This document shows, one piece after another, positions 1-7,709 of a DNA stretch of 64,000 nucleotides. The notes under the pieces are model-generated. The model made no database searches. It worked only from the letters and a program-made list of their open reading frames with translations, and was not told where the DNA came from. Each line of letters starts with the position of its first letter. Within the stretch, counting starts at the first letter, position 1. The stretch is from the NCBI RefSeq assembly GCF_904061905.1, contig NZ_CAJFCI010000043.1, positions 1-64,000 of the forward strand. Direction: 5' to 3'. This stretch comes from Zestomonas carbonaria. Lineage in GTDB: Bacteria; Pseudomonadota; Gammaproteobacteria; Pseudomonadales; Pseudomonadaceae. The position numbers were made by a program, and so were the translations under genes.

Positions 1-105
1 ACCAACGACCCGGGTACTGGTGTCATGCGCCACGCCGACGCCGGCTACCAGATCGCCATCGACTGCGCGAAAGAGCAGGGCCTGAACCTGCCGATGATCG
101 ACTGA
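1..105 (+). CDS. hutU: Urocanate hydratase (urocanase), C-terminal 34 residues
   Basis: Only the 3' end is present; the gene begins before the window. The reading frame open from base 1 ends at a TGA and encodes a tail containing [15 protein letters not shown], the conserved C-terminal signature of urocanases. Urocanase converts urocanate to imidazolone propionate in the cytoplasm, the second step of histidine degradation to glutamate. The porin and the HutC-like regulator downstream on the same strand fit a histidine-utilisation neighbourhood. Identity rests on this short tail alone. Confidence 0.85.
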   Translation, partial: TNDPGTGVMRHADAGYQIAIDCAKEQGLNLPMID

Positions 106-260
106 GGCGCCCGCCCCAGGGCTGAGCGGGGCCGCCGCCGGCGGCATTCCGCTCCAGCCGTCCTCCACCTGTCCGTTCGGTCTCCATGGCCGGTCGCGTC
201 GTCCGTCTAGCCGGGCGACGGCCGGTCTTTGTCCGCCACCCGGCGAGGATCAACCCAGTC

Positions 261-1532
261 ATGAACAAGACCTATAAAGCACTTTCCCTGCCTCTTGTCT
301 GCGCCGCCATGGGGCAACCTGCCCTGGCCGCCGGCTTTCTCGAAGACTCCAAGGCCAGCCTGCAACTGCGCAACTACCATATCGACCGCGACTACAAGGA
401 CGATGGCGCGCGTTCCGCCGTGAGCGAGTGGGCACAGGGCTTCATCTTCAAGTACAGCTCCGGCTACACCCCGGGCACCCTGGGCGTCGGGCTGGACGCC
501 CAGGCCTTCCTCGGCCTGAAGCTGGACTCCGGGGCAGGGCAGAGCGGCACCGGATTGCTGCCGGTGCATGACGATGGCGATGCGGCGGACGAGTATTCGG
601 AACTGGGGCTGACCGCGAAGTTCAGGCTGTCCCGGACCGAACTGTTGCTGGGCACCCAGTACCCGATGTTCCCCATCGCCCTGACGCCCTACACCCGGCT
701 GTTCCCGCAGACCTACCACGGTGGCTCCATCCGCTCGACCGAAATCGACGGCCTGACCCTGCATGCCGGCAAGTTCGACCGGACCAACCTGCGCGATTCC
801 ACCGACTACGAAACCATGGGCGTGGCCAGCCCCAACGGCCGCTTCGACCGTACGGCCCGCTCCAACGACTTCCGCTACCTGGGTGGCTTCTACCAGTGGT
901 CGCCGGCGCTGACCCTCAAGTACTTCCATGCCGAGCTGGAGGACCTGTACAAGCAGGACTACCTCGGTTTCATCCACGAGTTGCCGCTGGGCCCCGGCAA
1001 GCTGAAGAGCGACCTGCGCTACTTCGATTCCCGCGAGGACGGCGCGGCGCAGGCCGGCGAGGTGGACAGCCGCAGCCTGCACCTGATCCTCGGCTACAGC
1101 CTGGGCGCCCATCGCTTCGGCGCCGGCATCACCCACATGAGCGGCGACACCGCCATGCCCTACCTGGCCGGTAGCGATGCGGACGTGATGAGCGAGGGCC
1201 TGTTCGGTTCCGACTATCTAAACCCCAACGAGAAAGCCTGGCAGGTCCGCTACGGCTATGACTTCTCCGCCGTGGGGCTGCCCGGCCTGACCGGCAGCCT
1301 GAGCTACACCAGGGGCACGGACATCGACTTGCCGGAGCACCTGGGCGGCAGGGACCGCGAGGAGTCGGAGAAACAGGTGGAGCTGGCCTACGTGGTGCAG
1401 AGCGGCAGCTTCCAGGGGCTGGGCCTGCGCCTGCGTCATTCCTGGTACCGCAACGACTTCGCCTCCACCGCCAGCTTCCGCGACGAGAACCACCTGAGGA
1501 TCAACGTCGACTACCGGTTCGATCTGCTCTGA
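261..1532 (+). CDS. OprD-family outer-membrane porin
   Basis: A 423-residue outer-membrane protein. I start it at ATG 261 because MNKTYKALSLPLVCAAMGQPALA forms a normal signal peptide; longer in-frame starts upstream would bury it. The mature N-terminus (GFLEDSKASLQLRNYHIDRDYKD) is the classic OprD-family opening, and the protein ends in an alternating beta-strand pattern with a C-terminal FDLL. OprD porins are substrate-specific channels of 18 strands for amino acids and carboxylates. Its place 155 bases after hutU suggests uptake of histidine, urocanate or a related compound; that substrate is inference. Family call is firm, substrate is not. Confidence 0.9.
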   Translation: MNKTYKALSLPLVCAAMGQPALAAGFLEDSKASLQLRNYHIDRDYKDDGARSAVSEWAQGFIFKYSSGYTPGTLGVGLDAQAFLGLKLDSGAGQSGTGLLPVHDDGDAADEYSELGLTAKFRLSRTELLLGTQYPMFPIALTPYTRLFPQTYHGGSIRSTEIDGLTLHAGKFDRTNLRDSTDYETMGVASPNGRFDRTARSNDFRYLGGFYQWSPALTLKYFHAELEDLYKQDYLGFIHELPLGPGKLKSDLRYFDSREDGAAQAGEVDSRSLHLILGYSLGAHRFGAGITHMSGDTAMPYLAGSDADVMSEGLFGSDYLNPNEKAWQVRYGYDFSAVGLPGLTGSLSYTRGTDIDLPEHLGGRDREESEKQVELAYVVQSGSFQGLGLRLRHSWYRNDFASTASFRDENHLRINVDYRFDLL

Positions 1533-1602
1533 GTCCGCTCCAGGGGCCAATCGTCGGGCGGCGCGCTATTATCCTGCCGTCCGATCCCCCCTAGGAGCTT
1601 CT

Positions 1603-2319
1603 GTGAGCAGCACGACGACCCCCCGTTATCGGGCGATCGAGGAGTTTCTCCTCGAAAGCATCCGTGACGGCGTCTATCCGGCCAACCACCAGATCCCGCC
1701 GGAAGAGCAACTGGCCCGCGACTTCGGCGTCAGCCGCATGACCGCCAACAAGGCCATCCTCGAACTGGTGCGCAAGGGCTACCTGATCCGCCAGGCCGGC
1801 CTCGGTACCTTCGTCACCGACCGCAAGGCCGAGTCGCCGCTGCACGAGGTGCTGAACATCGCCAGCGAAGTGCGTGGGCGAGGCCACAGCTACAGCAACG
1901 ACGTGATCCGTTGCGAGGCGGTGGAGGCCGACGACGAGGTGGCCCTGCGCCTGGGCCTGCGCCTGGGCGCCCGGGTGTTCCACAGCATCCTGGTGCACCG
2001 CGAGGACGGCGTGCCGATCCAGTTGGAGGACCGCTTCGTCAATCCGCGCTGGGTGCCGCACTACCTGGAAACCGACTTTTCCCTCCACACCCCCAACGAG
2101 GTGCTGGTGGCCAGTTGTCCGATCTCCGATGTGGAGCACGTGGTGGAGGCGATGATGGTGGACGCGCAGACCGCCGCCCTGTTGCAGATCGATGGCGAAC
2201 GCATGCCCTGCCTCAGCGTGATCCGCCGCACCTGGTCGGACGATCACCTGGTCAGCTACGCCCGGCTGATCCACCCGGGGGACCGCTACAAGCTGCGCGC
2301 GCTGCACAAGCTGCGCTGA
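1603..2319 (+). CDS. hutC: HutC-like GntR-family transcriptional regulator
   Basis: A 238-residue repressor starting at GTG 1603, with an AGGAG Shine-Dalgarno at 1593-1597. Residues about 8-75 are a GntR winged helix (DGVYPANHQIPPEEQLARDF followed by GVSRMTANKAILELVRKGYL). The rest is a UTRA ligand-binding domain with the HutC-type stretch VFHSILVHREDGVPIQLEDRFV and a RLIHPGDRYKLR tail. HutC represses hut genes and is released by urocanate. It lies downstream of hutU and the porin on the same strand, so it may regulate both. The assignment to HutC within the GntR/HutC subfamily is from sequence resemblance and context. Confidence 0.8.
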   Translation: MSSTTTPRYRAIEEFLLESIRDGVYPANHQIPPEEQLARDFGVSRMTANKAILELVRKGYLIRQAGLGTFVTDRKAESPLHEVLNIASEVRGRGHSYSNDVIRCEAVEADDEVALRLGLRLGARVFHSILVHREDGVPIQLEDRFVNPRWVPHYLETDFSLHTPNEVLVASCPISDVEHVVEAMMVDAQTAALLQIDGERMPCLSVIRRTWSDDHLVSYARLIHPGDRYKLRALHKLR

Positions 2320-2416
2320 GGGTGGCCGTGCGTTGTTTCCGCCGTAGGCTATGCGGGACAATGACGGCCAGTGTCGTCCGGCCATGGGGCGGGCGCAATC
2401 TTGGATGGAGGCGGCG

Positions 2417-4048
2417 ATGAGCCAAACCCTGCGGGTCGTGATGGCCCAGTTGAACCTGCGAGTCGGCGACGTGCACGGCAATGTCGAGCGCATCATCGAG
2501 GCAGCCGGCAGCGCCCGCGACGAGCGGCAGGCCGATGTCATCGTATTCCCCGAGCTGGCGCTGTGCGGCTATCCGCCCGAGGACCTGCTGCTGCGTTCGA
2601 GCATGCAGCGGCGCATCGAGCAGGGCCTGCAGCGTCTGCAGGACGAAGTGCGCGGCATCTACCTGATGGTCGGCTACCCCTGGCTGGAAGGCGAGGTGCG
2701 CTACAACGCCTGTGCGGTGATTGCCGACGGCGAGGTGCTGGCCACCTACTACAAGCAGAAACTGCCCAATTACCGGGTGTTCGACGAGAAGCGCTATTTC
2801 GAGCCGGGCGACCAGGCCTGCGTGCTGGACATCAAGGGCGTGCCGGTGGCGCTGACCATCTGCGAGGACATCTGGTTCCCCGAGCCGATGCAGCAGGCCA
2901 GGGCGGCCGGCGCGCGGCTGATGCTCAGCCTCAACGCCTCGCCCTTCCACCTCGACAAGCAGCGCGAGCGCGAGGAAGTGCTCGCCGAGCGCAGCCGCGA
3001 AGGCGGTATGCCGATCGTCTACGTCAACCAGGTGGGCGGCCAGGATGAACTGGTATTCGACGGCGGCAGTTGCGTGGTCGGCGTCGACGGCCTGATCACC
3101 CAGCGCGCGCCGGCGTTCGCCGAAGGACTCTATCCGGTCGACCTGCAATGCGGCGACGAGTCGGTGACTCCGCGCCCGGCCAACTGCGCACCGTTGCCGG
3201 AGCTGGAAGCCAGCGTCTACCAGGCCCTGGTGGTCGGCGTGCGCGACTATGTGCAGAAGAACGGCTTCAAGGGCGTGGTGCTCGGCCTGTCCGGCGGCAT
3301 CGACTCGGCGCTGACCCTGGCGGTGGCGGTGGACGCGCTCGGCGCCGACCGGGTCGAGGCGGTGATGATGCCGTACCGCTACACCGCGCAGATCAGCCTG
3401 GAGGACGCCGAGGCCGAGGCCAATGCCCTGGGCGTCACCTACCGGGTGCTGCCCATCGCGCCGATGGTCGAGGCCTTCATGGGTACCCTGGCGCCGGTGT
3501 TCGAAGGGCTGGCCCGCGACACCACCGAGGAGAACCTGCAGGCACGCTGCCGTGGCACCCTGCTGATGGCGATCTCCAACAAGAAGGGCTACCTGGTGCT
3601 GACCACCGGCAACAAGAGCGAGATGGCGGTCGGCTACGCGACGCTCTACGGCGACATGGCCGGCGGCTTCGACGTGCTCAAGGACGTGCCCAAGACCCTG
3701 GTGTTCCGCCTCTGCGAATACCGCAACGAACTGGGCGCGGTGATTCCCCAGCGGGTCATCGACCGGCCGCCGTCGGCCGAGCTGGCGCCGGACCAGAAGG
3801 ACGAGGACTCGCTGCCGCCGTACCCGGTGCTCGACGAGATCCTCAAGCTGTACATCGAGTACGACCTGTCGGCCAACGCGATCATCGCCGAGGGGTTCGA
3901 CGAGGACACCGTGCGCCGCGTACTGCGCCTGGTCGACCTCAACGAATACAAGCGCCGCCAGGCCGCGGTGGGCGTGCGGGTGACCCAGCGCGGCTTCGGC
4001 CGCGACCGGCGCTACCCGATCACCTCGGGGTGGCGGATCGGCGATTGA
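2417..4048 (+). CDS. nadE: Glutamine-dependent NAD+ synthetase
   Basis: A 543-residue two-domain enzyme converting nicotinic acid adenine dinucleotide to NAD+ with glutamine as nitrogen donor. ATG 2417 is preceded by GGAGG at 2407-2411. Residues 1 to about 260 are a carbon-nitrogen hydrolase (glutaminase) with the triad Glu46 (VIVFPELAL), Lys115 (YYKQKLPN) and Cys149 (ALTICEDIW). Residues about 265-543 are the synthetase with the P-loop LSGGIDSA at 291-298 and TTGNKSEMAVGYATLYGD. P. aeruginosa also has a short ammonia-dependent NadE; this is the long, glutamine-using type. It is 97 bases after the hutC-like gene, possibly independently expressed. Confidence 0.93.
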   Translation: MSQTLRVVMAQLNLRVGDVHGNVERIIEAAGSARDERQADVIVFPELALCGYPPEDLLLRSSMQRRIEQGLQRLQDEVRGIYLMVGYPWLEGEVRYNACAVIADGEVLATYYKQKLPNYRVFDEKRYFEPGDQACVLDIKGVPVALTICEDIWFPEPMQQARAAGARLMLSLNASPFHLDKQREREEVLAERSREGGMPIVYVNQVGGQDELVFDGGSCVVGVDGLITQRAPAFAEGLYPVDLQCGDESVTPRPANCAPLPELEASVYQALVVGVRDYVQKNGFKGVVLGLSGGIDSALTLAVAVDALGADRVEAVMMPYRYTAQISLEDAEAEANALGVTYRVLPIAPMVEAFMGTLAPVFEGLARDTTEENLQARCRGTLLMAISNKKGYLVLTTGNKSEMAVGYATLYGDMAGGFDVLKDVPKTLVFRLCEYRNELGAVIPQRVIDRPPSAELAPDQKDEDSLPPYPVLDEILKLYIEYDLSANAIIAEGFDEDTVRRVLRLVDLNEYKRRQAAVGVRVTQRGFGRDRRYPITSGWRIGD

Positions 4049-4140
4049 GAGGTAGGGGTGCCGCGCGCACCGTTTGGTGGTCCGTAGGATGGGGTGTTCA
4101 GGCGGGGGAGTACGACTGATCGTCCGCCCCTCACCCCGGC

Positions 4141-4234
4141 CCTCTCCCGGAGGGAGAGGGGGCTATGGGGCTGGGGTTCGGCGGTGTATTTGATCGCCAC
4201 TCCGCGTGAGTCCCCTCTCCCTTTGGGAGAGGGG
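4141..4234. repeat. Pair of palindromic repeats, CCCTCTCCC/GGGAGAGGG family
   Basis: Two perfect hairpins: 4141-4159 (arms CCTCTCCC/GGGAGAGG, loop GGA) and 4212-4234 (arms CCCCTCTCCC/GGGAGAGGGG, loop TTT). The same arms recur as a pair at 32850-32965, so this is a dispersed REP-like family and not simply a nadE terminator. There is no T-tract after either hairpin. Confidence 0.75.
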
Positions 4235-4261
4235 CGGTATCGATGACAAGGACCTGGCGAC

Positions 4262-5674
4262 ATGGAAAAAACGCTCTGCCACTACCATCCCGCACAGCCG
4301 GCCACCTGGCGTTGCGCGCCCTGCCAGCGCCACTTCGGTGACTGCTGCGTGCCGCTCAATGCCGATGCCCAGGACGACTATCCGCGCTGCGCGCTGTGCA
4401 ACGGCCAACTGGAGTTCTTGGGCGCGGCCAACACCGCGCAACCGTTCTGGGAGCGCATTCCGAAGTTCTTCGCCTATGCCCTGCAGCCCGGCCCCCTGGC
4501 GGTCAGTGCGATGCTGGCGCTGGCCAGCCTGTTCATGCCGCCTTCCGTGCTGCTCTGGTTCGTGTTGTTCAGCGTGGCGACCAAGTATTTCTATAGCGTC
4601 ATCGAGGCTTGCAGCCAGGCGGTGACGGAAGCGCCTAGCCTGGTCAGTGCCTTCAGCGGCGACGGTTTCTCGCTGTTCTTCAAGCAACTGGTGGTGTTCG
4701 TCCTGGCTTTCGTCGCGCTGTGGCTGGCCGCCGACTTCGACAGCGAGGCGCTGTACTGGGCGGTGACCCTCGGCCTGCTGCTGGTGCTGCCGGCGAGCAT
4801 CATCCGCCTGGCCCTGGACAAGACCCTGGGCGCGGCGCTGAGCCCCGATGAGATCGGCCAAGTGATCAAGGCCATGGGCTGGCGTTACCTGGTCCTCTGC
4901 GCCTTCCTGTTCATCCTCTGGCAGTCGCCGGGCTGGGTCACCTACATGCTCGCCAGCGGCCTGCCCAAGGTGGTGCTGATGCCGGTGGCGGCCTTCCTGT
5001 TCGGTTATTTCTCCGTGGTCATGTGCGCCATGATGGGCTATGCGGTGTTCCAGTATCAGGGCGCCCTTGGCTATGTGGTGGACGATGAGGAAGGCCGTGC
5101 AGCCTTTCCCGAAGCCGAGTACCTGCGCCGTCGTGCCCTGGCCGAGGCGGAGATACGCGTGAAGGAGGGGCAGGGCTGCCAGGCCCTGGAAACCCTGAAG
5201 ACGGCGCTGACGCGCACTCCCGAGGACATCAGGCTGAACGAGCGCTTCCACCAGTTGCTGTTCGGCCTCAACGAGCGCCAGCGCTGCCTGCATCACCTGC
5301 ACCATTACCTGCCGCTGGCGGCGCGCAGCGACCCGGCGCTGGCCGCCACCGCGCTGCTCAATGCCCGGCAGTTGCAGGCGGATTTCCTGCCCGACGACGC
5401 GCTGGTCTGCGAGCGCGTCGCCGCCGCGCTGCTCGACCGCCACAAGACCCGCGAGGCGCTGAGCCTGCTGCGCAACCTGCACCAGCGTTTCCCCGGTTAC
5501 CCGCACATCCCCCGCGCCTACCTGCTGGCGGCGCGTGGCTTCGCCGAGAACCTCGGCCAGATCGAGCCGGCGCGCCAGTTGCTGGCCTTTATCCGCGCGC
5601 GTTATCCACAGTCGCCGCTGATCGACGAGGTCGCGACCATGGAAGCGACGCTGGAACGGCTGGCCAGGGTGTAG
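4262..5674 (+). CDS. Membrane protein with N-terminal Cys/His zinc motif and C-terminal TPR-like helices, function unknown
   Basis: A 470-residue protein I cannot name. The first 55 residues hold a B-box-like Cys/His cluster (CHYHPAQPATWRCAPCQRHFGDCC, then CALC), likely one or two zinc sites. Residues about 75-270 contain several hydrophobic segments, including LAVSAMLALASLFMPPSVLL, LVVFVLAFVALWLAADF and VVLMPVAAFLFGYFSVVMCAM, so it is a multi-pass inner-membrane protein. After about residue 285 it becomes soluble and helical, with TPR-like periodicity (QALETLKTALTRTPEDIRLNERFHQLL, EALSLLRNLHQRFPGYP). It starts 213 bases after nadE and converges with the rhomboid gene. No catalytic residues are evident. 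Confidence 0.8.
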   Translation: MEKTLCHYHPAQPATWRCAPCQRHFGDCCVPLNADAQDDYPRCALCNGQLEFLGAANTAQPFWERIPKFFAYALQPGPLAVSAMLALASLFMPPSVLLWFVLFSVATKYFYSVIEACSQAVTEAPSLVSAFSGDGFSLFFKQLVVFVLAFVALWLAADFDSEALYWAVTLGLLLVLPASIIRLALDKTLGAALSPDEIGQVIKAMGWRYLVLCAFLFILWQSPGWVTYMLASGLPKVVLMPVAAFLFGYFSVVMCAMMGYAVFQYQGALGYVVDDEEGRAAFPEAEYLRRRALAEAEIRVKEGQGCQALETLKTALTRTPEDIRLNERFHQLLFGLNERQRCLHHLHHYLPLAARSDPALAATALLNARQLQADFLPDDALVCERVAAALLDRHKTREALSLLRNLHQRFPGYPHIPRAYLLAARGFAENLGQIEPARQLLAFIRARYPQSPLIDEVATMEATLERLARV

Positions 5675-5687
5675 CCATAGCGCTCCG

Positions 5688-5740
5688 CTTCAGCCCACCA
5701 AATAAGCGACGTAGATGTCATGGTGGGCTGAAGCCCACCC
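5688..5740. repeat. Palindromic repeat, GGTGGGCTGAAGCCCACC family
   Basis: Sits between two convergent genes. CTTCAGCCCACCA at 5688-5700 is inverted at 5721-5733, and 5722-5739 is itself a perfect palindrome. The same unit occurs at 19093-19157. It could also fold as a bidirectional terminator, but no T-tract is present. Confidence 0.75.
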
Positions 5741-5752
5741 GACGCCAATGCT

Positions 5753-7201
5753 TTACGAGTTACCCAGGTGCTGGCGGAAGAGCGCCAGGTGCTCGGTCTG
5801 CTGGCTGGCGGGGTAGACCCGGTTCAGGAAACGGTTCAGCTCGGTGACCGCTGCCAGGTCGCCGCGGCCGAGTTGCTTGGCCAGTTGCAGGGTCAGCGCC
5901 GGGAATTCCTCGGGGTGCTTGTCCAGGCGGCTGAGCCGGCGCCAGGCGTGCAGGGCGGGTTGGGCCTGGCCGGCGCGCAACAGGCCACGCAGCAGGCGGC
6001 CCTGCACGGCGGGGTGCTGGAGCAGCGGCTGCTGGGCGCTGTCCTCCGCCACGCGCCGCAGCAGGGCCAGGCTGGCCAGGGATGGCGGCAGGGCGAATAT
6101 CTGTTTGAGCACGGCGCTGAGCAGGGCCTTGTCCTGGCGGCTGCTGGCCAGCGGATAGAGGCGTTCCAGCAACTCGACCCGTCCCGGATGGCGCTGCAAC
6201 AGGTCCAGGCCACGCGGGGCCGCCTGGTCCAGGGCGAAGCGGCCGATCATCTGGTCCAGCGCCTGCACCTCGCGCTTGAAGGGCGCGTCCGGGTCTTCCT
6301 TGTGCAGGTAGCTTTCGTCCACCCGCAGCCGGCCGATGCGGCGCGGTAGCCAGACGGCCAGGAAGCCGAAGCCCATGCCGCCGAGGTGGGCGTAGTAGTT
6401 GACGTGGTCGTCGGCCAGCAGCAGGCCGTACAGCTCCTTGCCCATCCACACCGGCAGGATCCACAGCGCCGGCGCGCGGAAGTAGCCGAACAGCGGCCCC
6501 AGCCAGTAGAAGAAGTTGATCCGGCGCAGGCCGTAGACGCCGAGGTACATGCCCATCAGCCCGGAGATCGCCCCCGAGGCGCCGACCCCGGTGATCCACA
6601 CCGGGTCGAGCGCCCACCAGAGCAGGTGCGAGGCCACGCCGCTGAGCAGGTAGAGGCCGAGGTACAGCCAGCGGCCCAGGGCGATCTCCAGGGCGAAGCC
6701 GAACAGGAAGAGGAACAGCATGTTGCCGGCCAGGTGGCCGAAGTCGCCATGCAGGAACATCGCGCCGAACAGCCCTTGCACGCTGAACTGCGCCGGGATG
6801 AAGCCGAAGCGGTACAGGCTGATCCGGTCGCGCGCCTCCTCGGCGCGTTGCCGGGCCTGCTGCCAGCCCGGATCGGCCTGGTAGGCCGGGTCGTGGTGGA
6901 TGCGTTGCTCGAACTGCAGGTCGCTCAGGACCAGTGCCGCCAGTTGCTGGCGCGGCAGCGTGGCGAGCGCGCGCTGCTCGGGGGCGTCCAGTTCCCGGCG
7001 GGCGCTGAAGGCCTCCAGGAACAGCGCCCGCTCGCGATTGAGCAGGCCGCCATCGAGGTAGAGCTTGACCGCTTGTTCCTGGCGCTCGCGGTCGCCGCCC
7101 TGGTAGCCGAAGTAGATCAGCACGTTGAGCAGGATCAGCAGCAGGGTGATGACCGGCGGTTTCTTCCAGTCCAGCGGGTGTTCGGCGGGGAGGATCAGCA
7201 T
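5753..7201 (-). CDS. Rhomboid-family intramembrane serine protease
   Basis: A 482-residue inner-membrane protein. The catalytic serine is Ser209 in GVGASGAISGLMG and the catalytic histidine is His272 in YYAHLGGMGFGF; HGDFGHLAGN at 151-160 matches the conserved rhomboid HxxxHxxxN region. Membrane segments lie at about 16-32, 140-190, 205-225, 245-260 and 272-288. A roughly 100-residue polar insert (35-135) separates the first helix from the core, and the C-terminal 170 residues are soluble, leucine-rich and helical, which makes it longer than GlpG-type enzymes. It begins 27 bases after the small DUF2845 gene on the same strand, so the two are probably co-transcribed. Substrate unknown. Confidence 0.9.
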   Translation of the reverse strand: MLILPAEHPLDWKKPPVITLLLILLNVLIYFGYQGGDRERQEQAVKLYLDGGLLNRERALFLEAFSARRELDAPEQRALATLPRQQLAALVLSDLQFEQRIHHDPAYQADPGWQQARQRAEEARDRISLYRFGFIPAQFSVQGLFGAMFLHGDFGHLAGNMLFLFLFGFALEIALGRWLYLGLYLLSGVASHLLWWALDPVWITGVGASGAISGLMGMYLGVYGLRRINFFYWLGPLFGYFRAPALWILPVWMGKELYGLLLADDHVNYYAHLGGMGFGFLAVWLPRRIGRLRVDESYLHKEDPDAPFKREVQALDQMIGRFALDQAAPRGLDLLQRHPGRVELLERLYPLASSRQDKALLSAVLKQIFALPPSLASLALLRRVAEDSAQQPLLQHPAVQGRLLRGLLRAGQAQPALHAWRRLSRLDKHPEEFPALTLQLAKQLGRGDLAAVTELNRFLNRVYPASQQTEHLALFRQHLGNS

Positions 7202-7228
7202 CGCGGCCTTCCTTGGCGTGGGCTGGGA

Positions 7229-7513
7229 TCAGTTGCCGCGCTTGCTGTCGATGTTCTTCAGGCGCCCGCCCTCGAAGCGCAGGAAGTAGATCATGCCGCC
7301 GCTGCGAGGGCCGTAGACCCACTCCTCGACTGGCAGGTCGCCACCGCTGGCGTAGCCGACGAAGCTGCGGTCGTTCGGCTTCCCGCACTTGGCGATGACC
7401 TCCGAGGTGCGGTCGCCTTCGCTGATGATTCCCTTCTCGCAGCGCAGCGTCGAAGCGCTGGCGTCGCCAAGGGTCAGCAGCAGTGGCAGGGCGAGCAGGG
7501 GAAGTGTCTTCAT
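7229..7513 (-). CDS. Small secreted DUF2845 protein
   Basis: A 94-residue protein with a signal peptide (MKTLPLLALPLLLTLGDASA) and a compact mature domain with the DUF2845 pattern: LRCEKGIISEGDRTSEVIAKCGKP, then VEEWVYGPRSGGMIYFLRFEGGRLKNI. Two cysteines (in RCEKG and AKCGKP) could form a disulfide in the periplasm. The fold resembles the small SmpA/OmlA-like domains. Function unknown. It is the upstream partner of the rhomboid gene. Confidence 0.82.
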   Translation of the reverse strand: MKTLPLLALPLLLTLGDASASTLRCEKGIISEGDRTSEVIAKCGKPNDRSFVGYASGGDLPVEEWVYGPRSGGMIYFLRFEGGRLKNIDSKRGN

Positions 7514-7605
7514 GGTTGGGCATCCTGTCCTGGGGCGTGATTCGGCAAGCCTACCAGTTCCCGGGTTTGCACTCGATATCGGCCATCACATCGCTGCGGC
7601 ACGGG

Positions 7606-7702
7606 GTAGGGTGCGCCGAGCGCACCGATGAGGAGGCGACTCCGGTGCTCCGGTGGAGCACCGAGCCTTCCCTCGATGAACGGTGCGCGCGGCGCACCCT
7701 GC
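7606..7702. repeat. Palindromic repeat, GTAGGGTGCGC/GCGCACCCTGC family
   Basis: GTAGGGTGCGCC at 7606-7617 is inverted as GGCGCACCCTGC at 7691-7702, with nested inverted repeats (CGGTGCTCCGGTGGAGCACCG at about 7642-7662) between them. The same outer arms recur at 12776-12842. It fills most of the space downstream of the DUF748 gene. Confidence 0.72.
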
Positions 7703-7709
7703 AAGAGCT

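Noticed and set aside
22-268. Arg/Gly-rich minus-strand frame at the window start
   Set aside because: Opposes the hutU tail and the porin leader; low complexity and no support.
261-275. Hfq/Crc motif at the porin start (AACAAGAC after the ATG)
   Set aside because: One mismatch to AANAANAA, with no other A-rich run nearby; too weak to list as a site.
207-1136. Long open frame opposite to the OprD-family porin gene
   Set aside because: Repetitive Gln/Val/Ala-rich translation typical of the antisense of GC-rich genes; no ribosome site or family resemblance.
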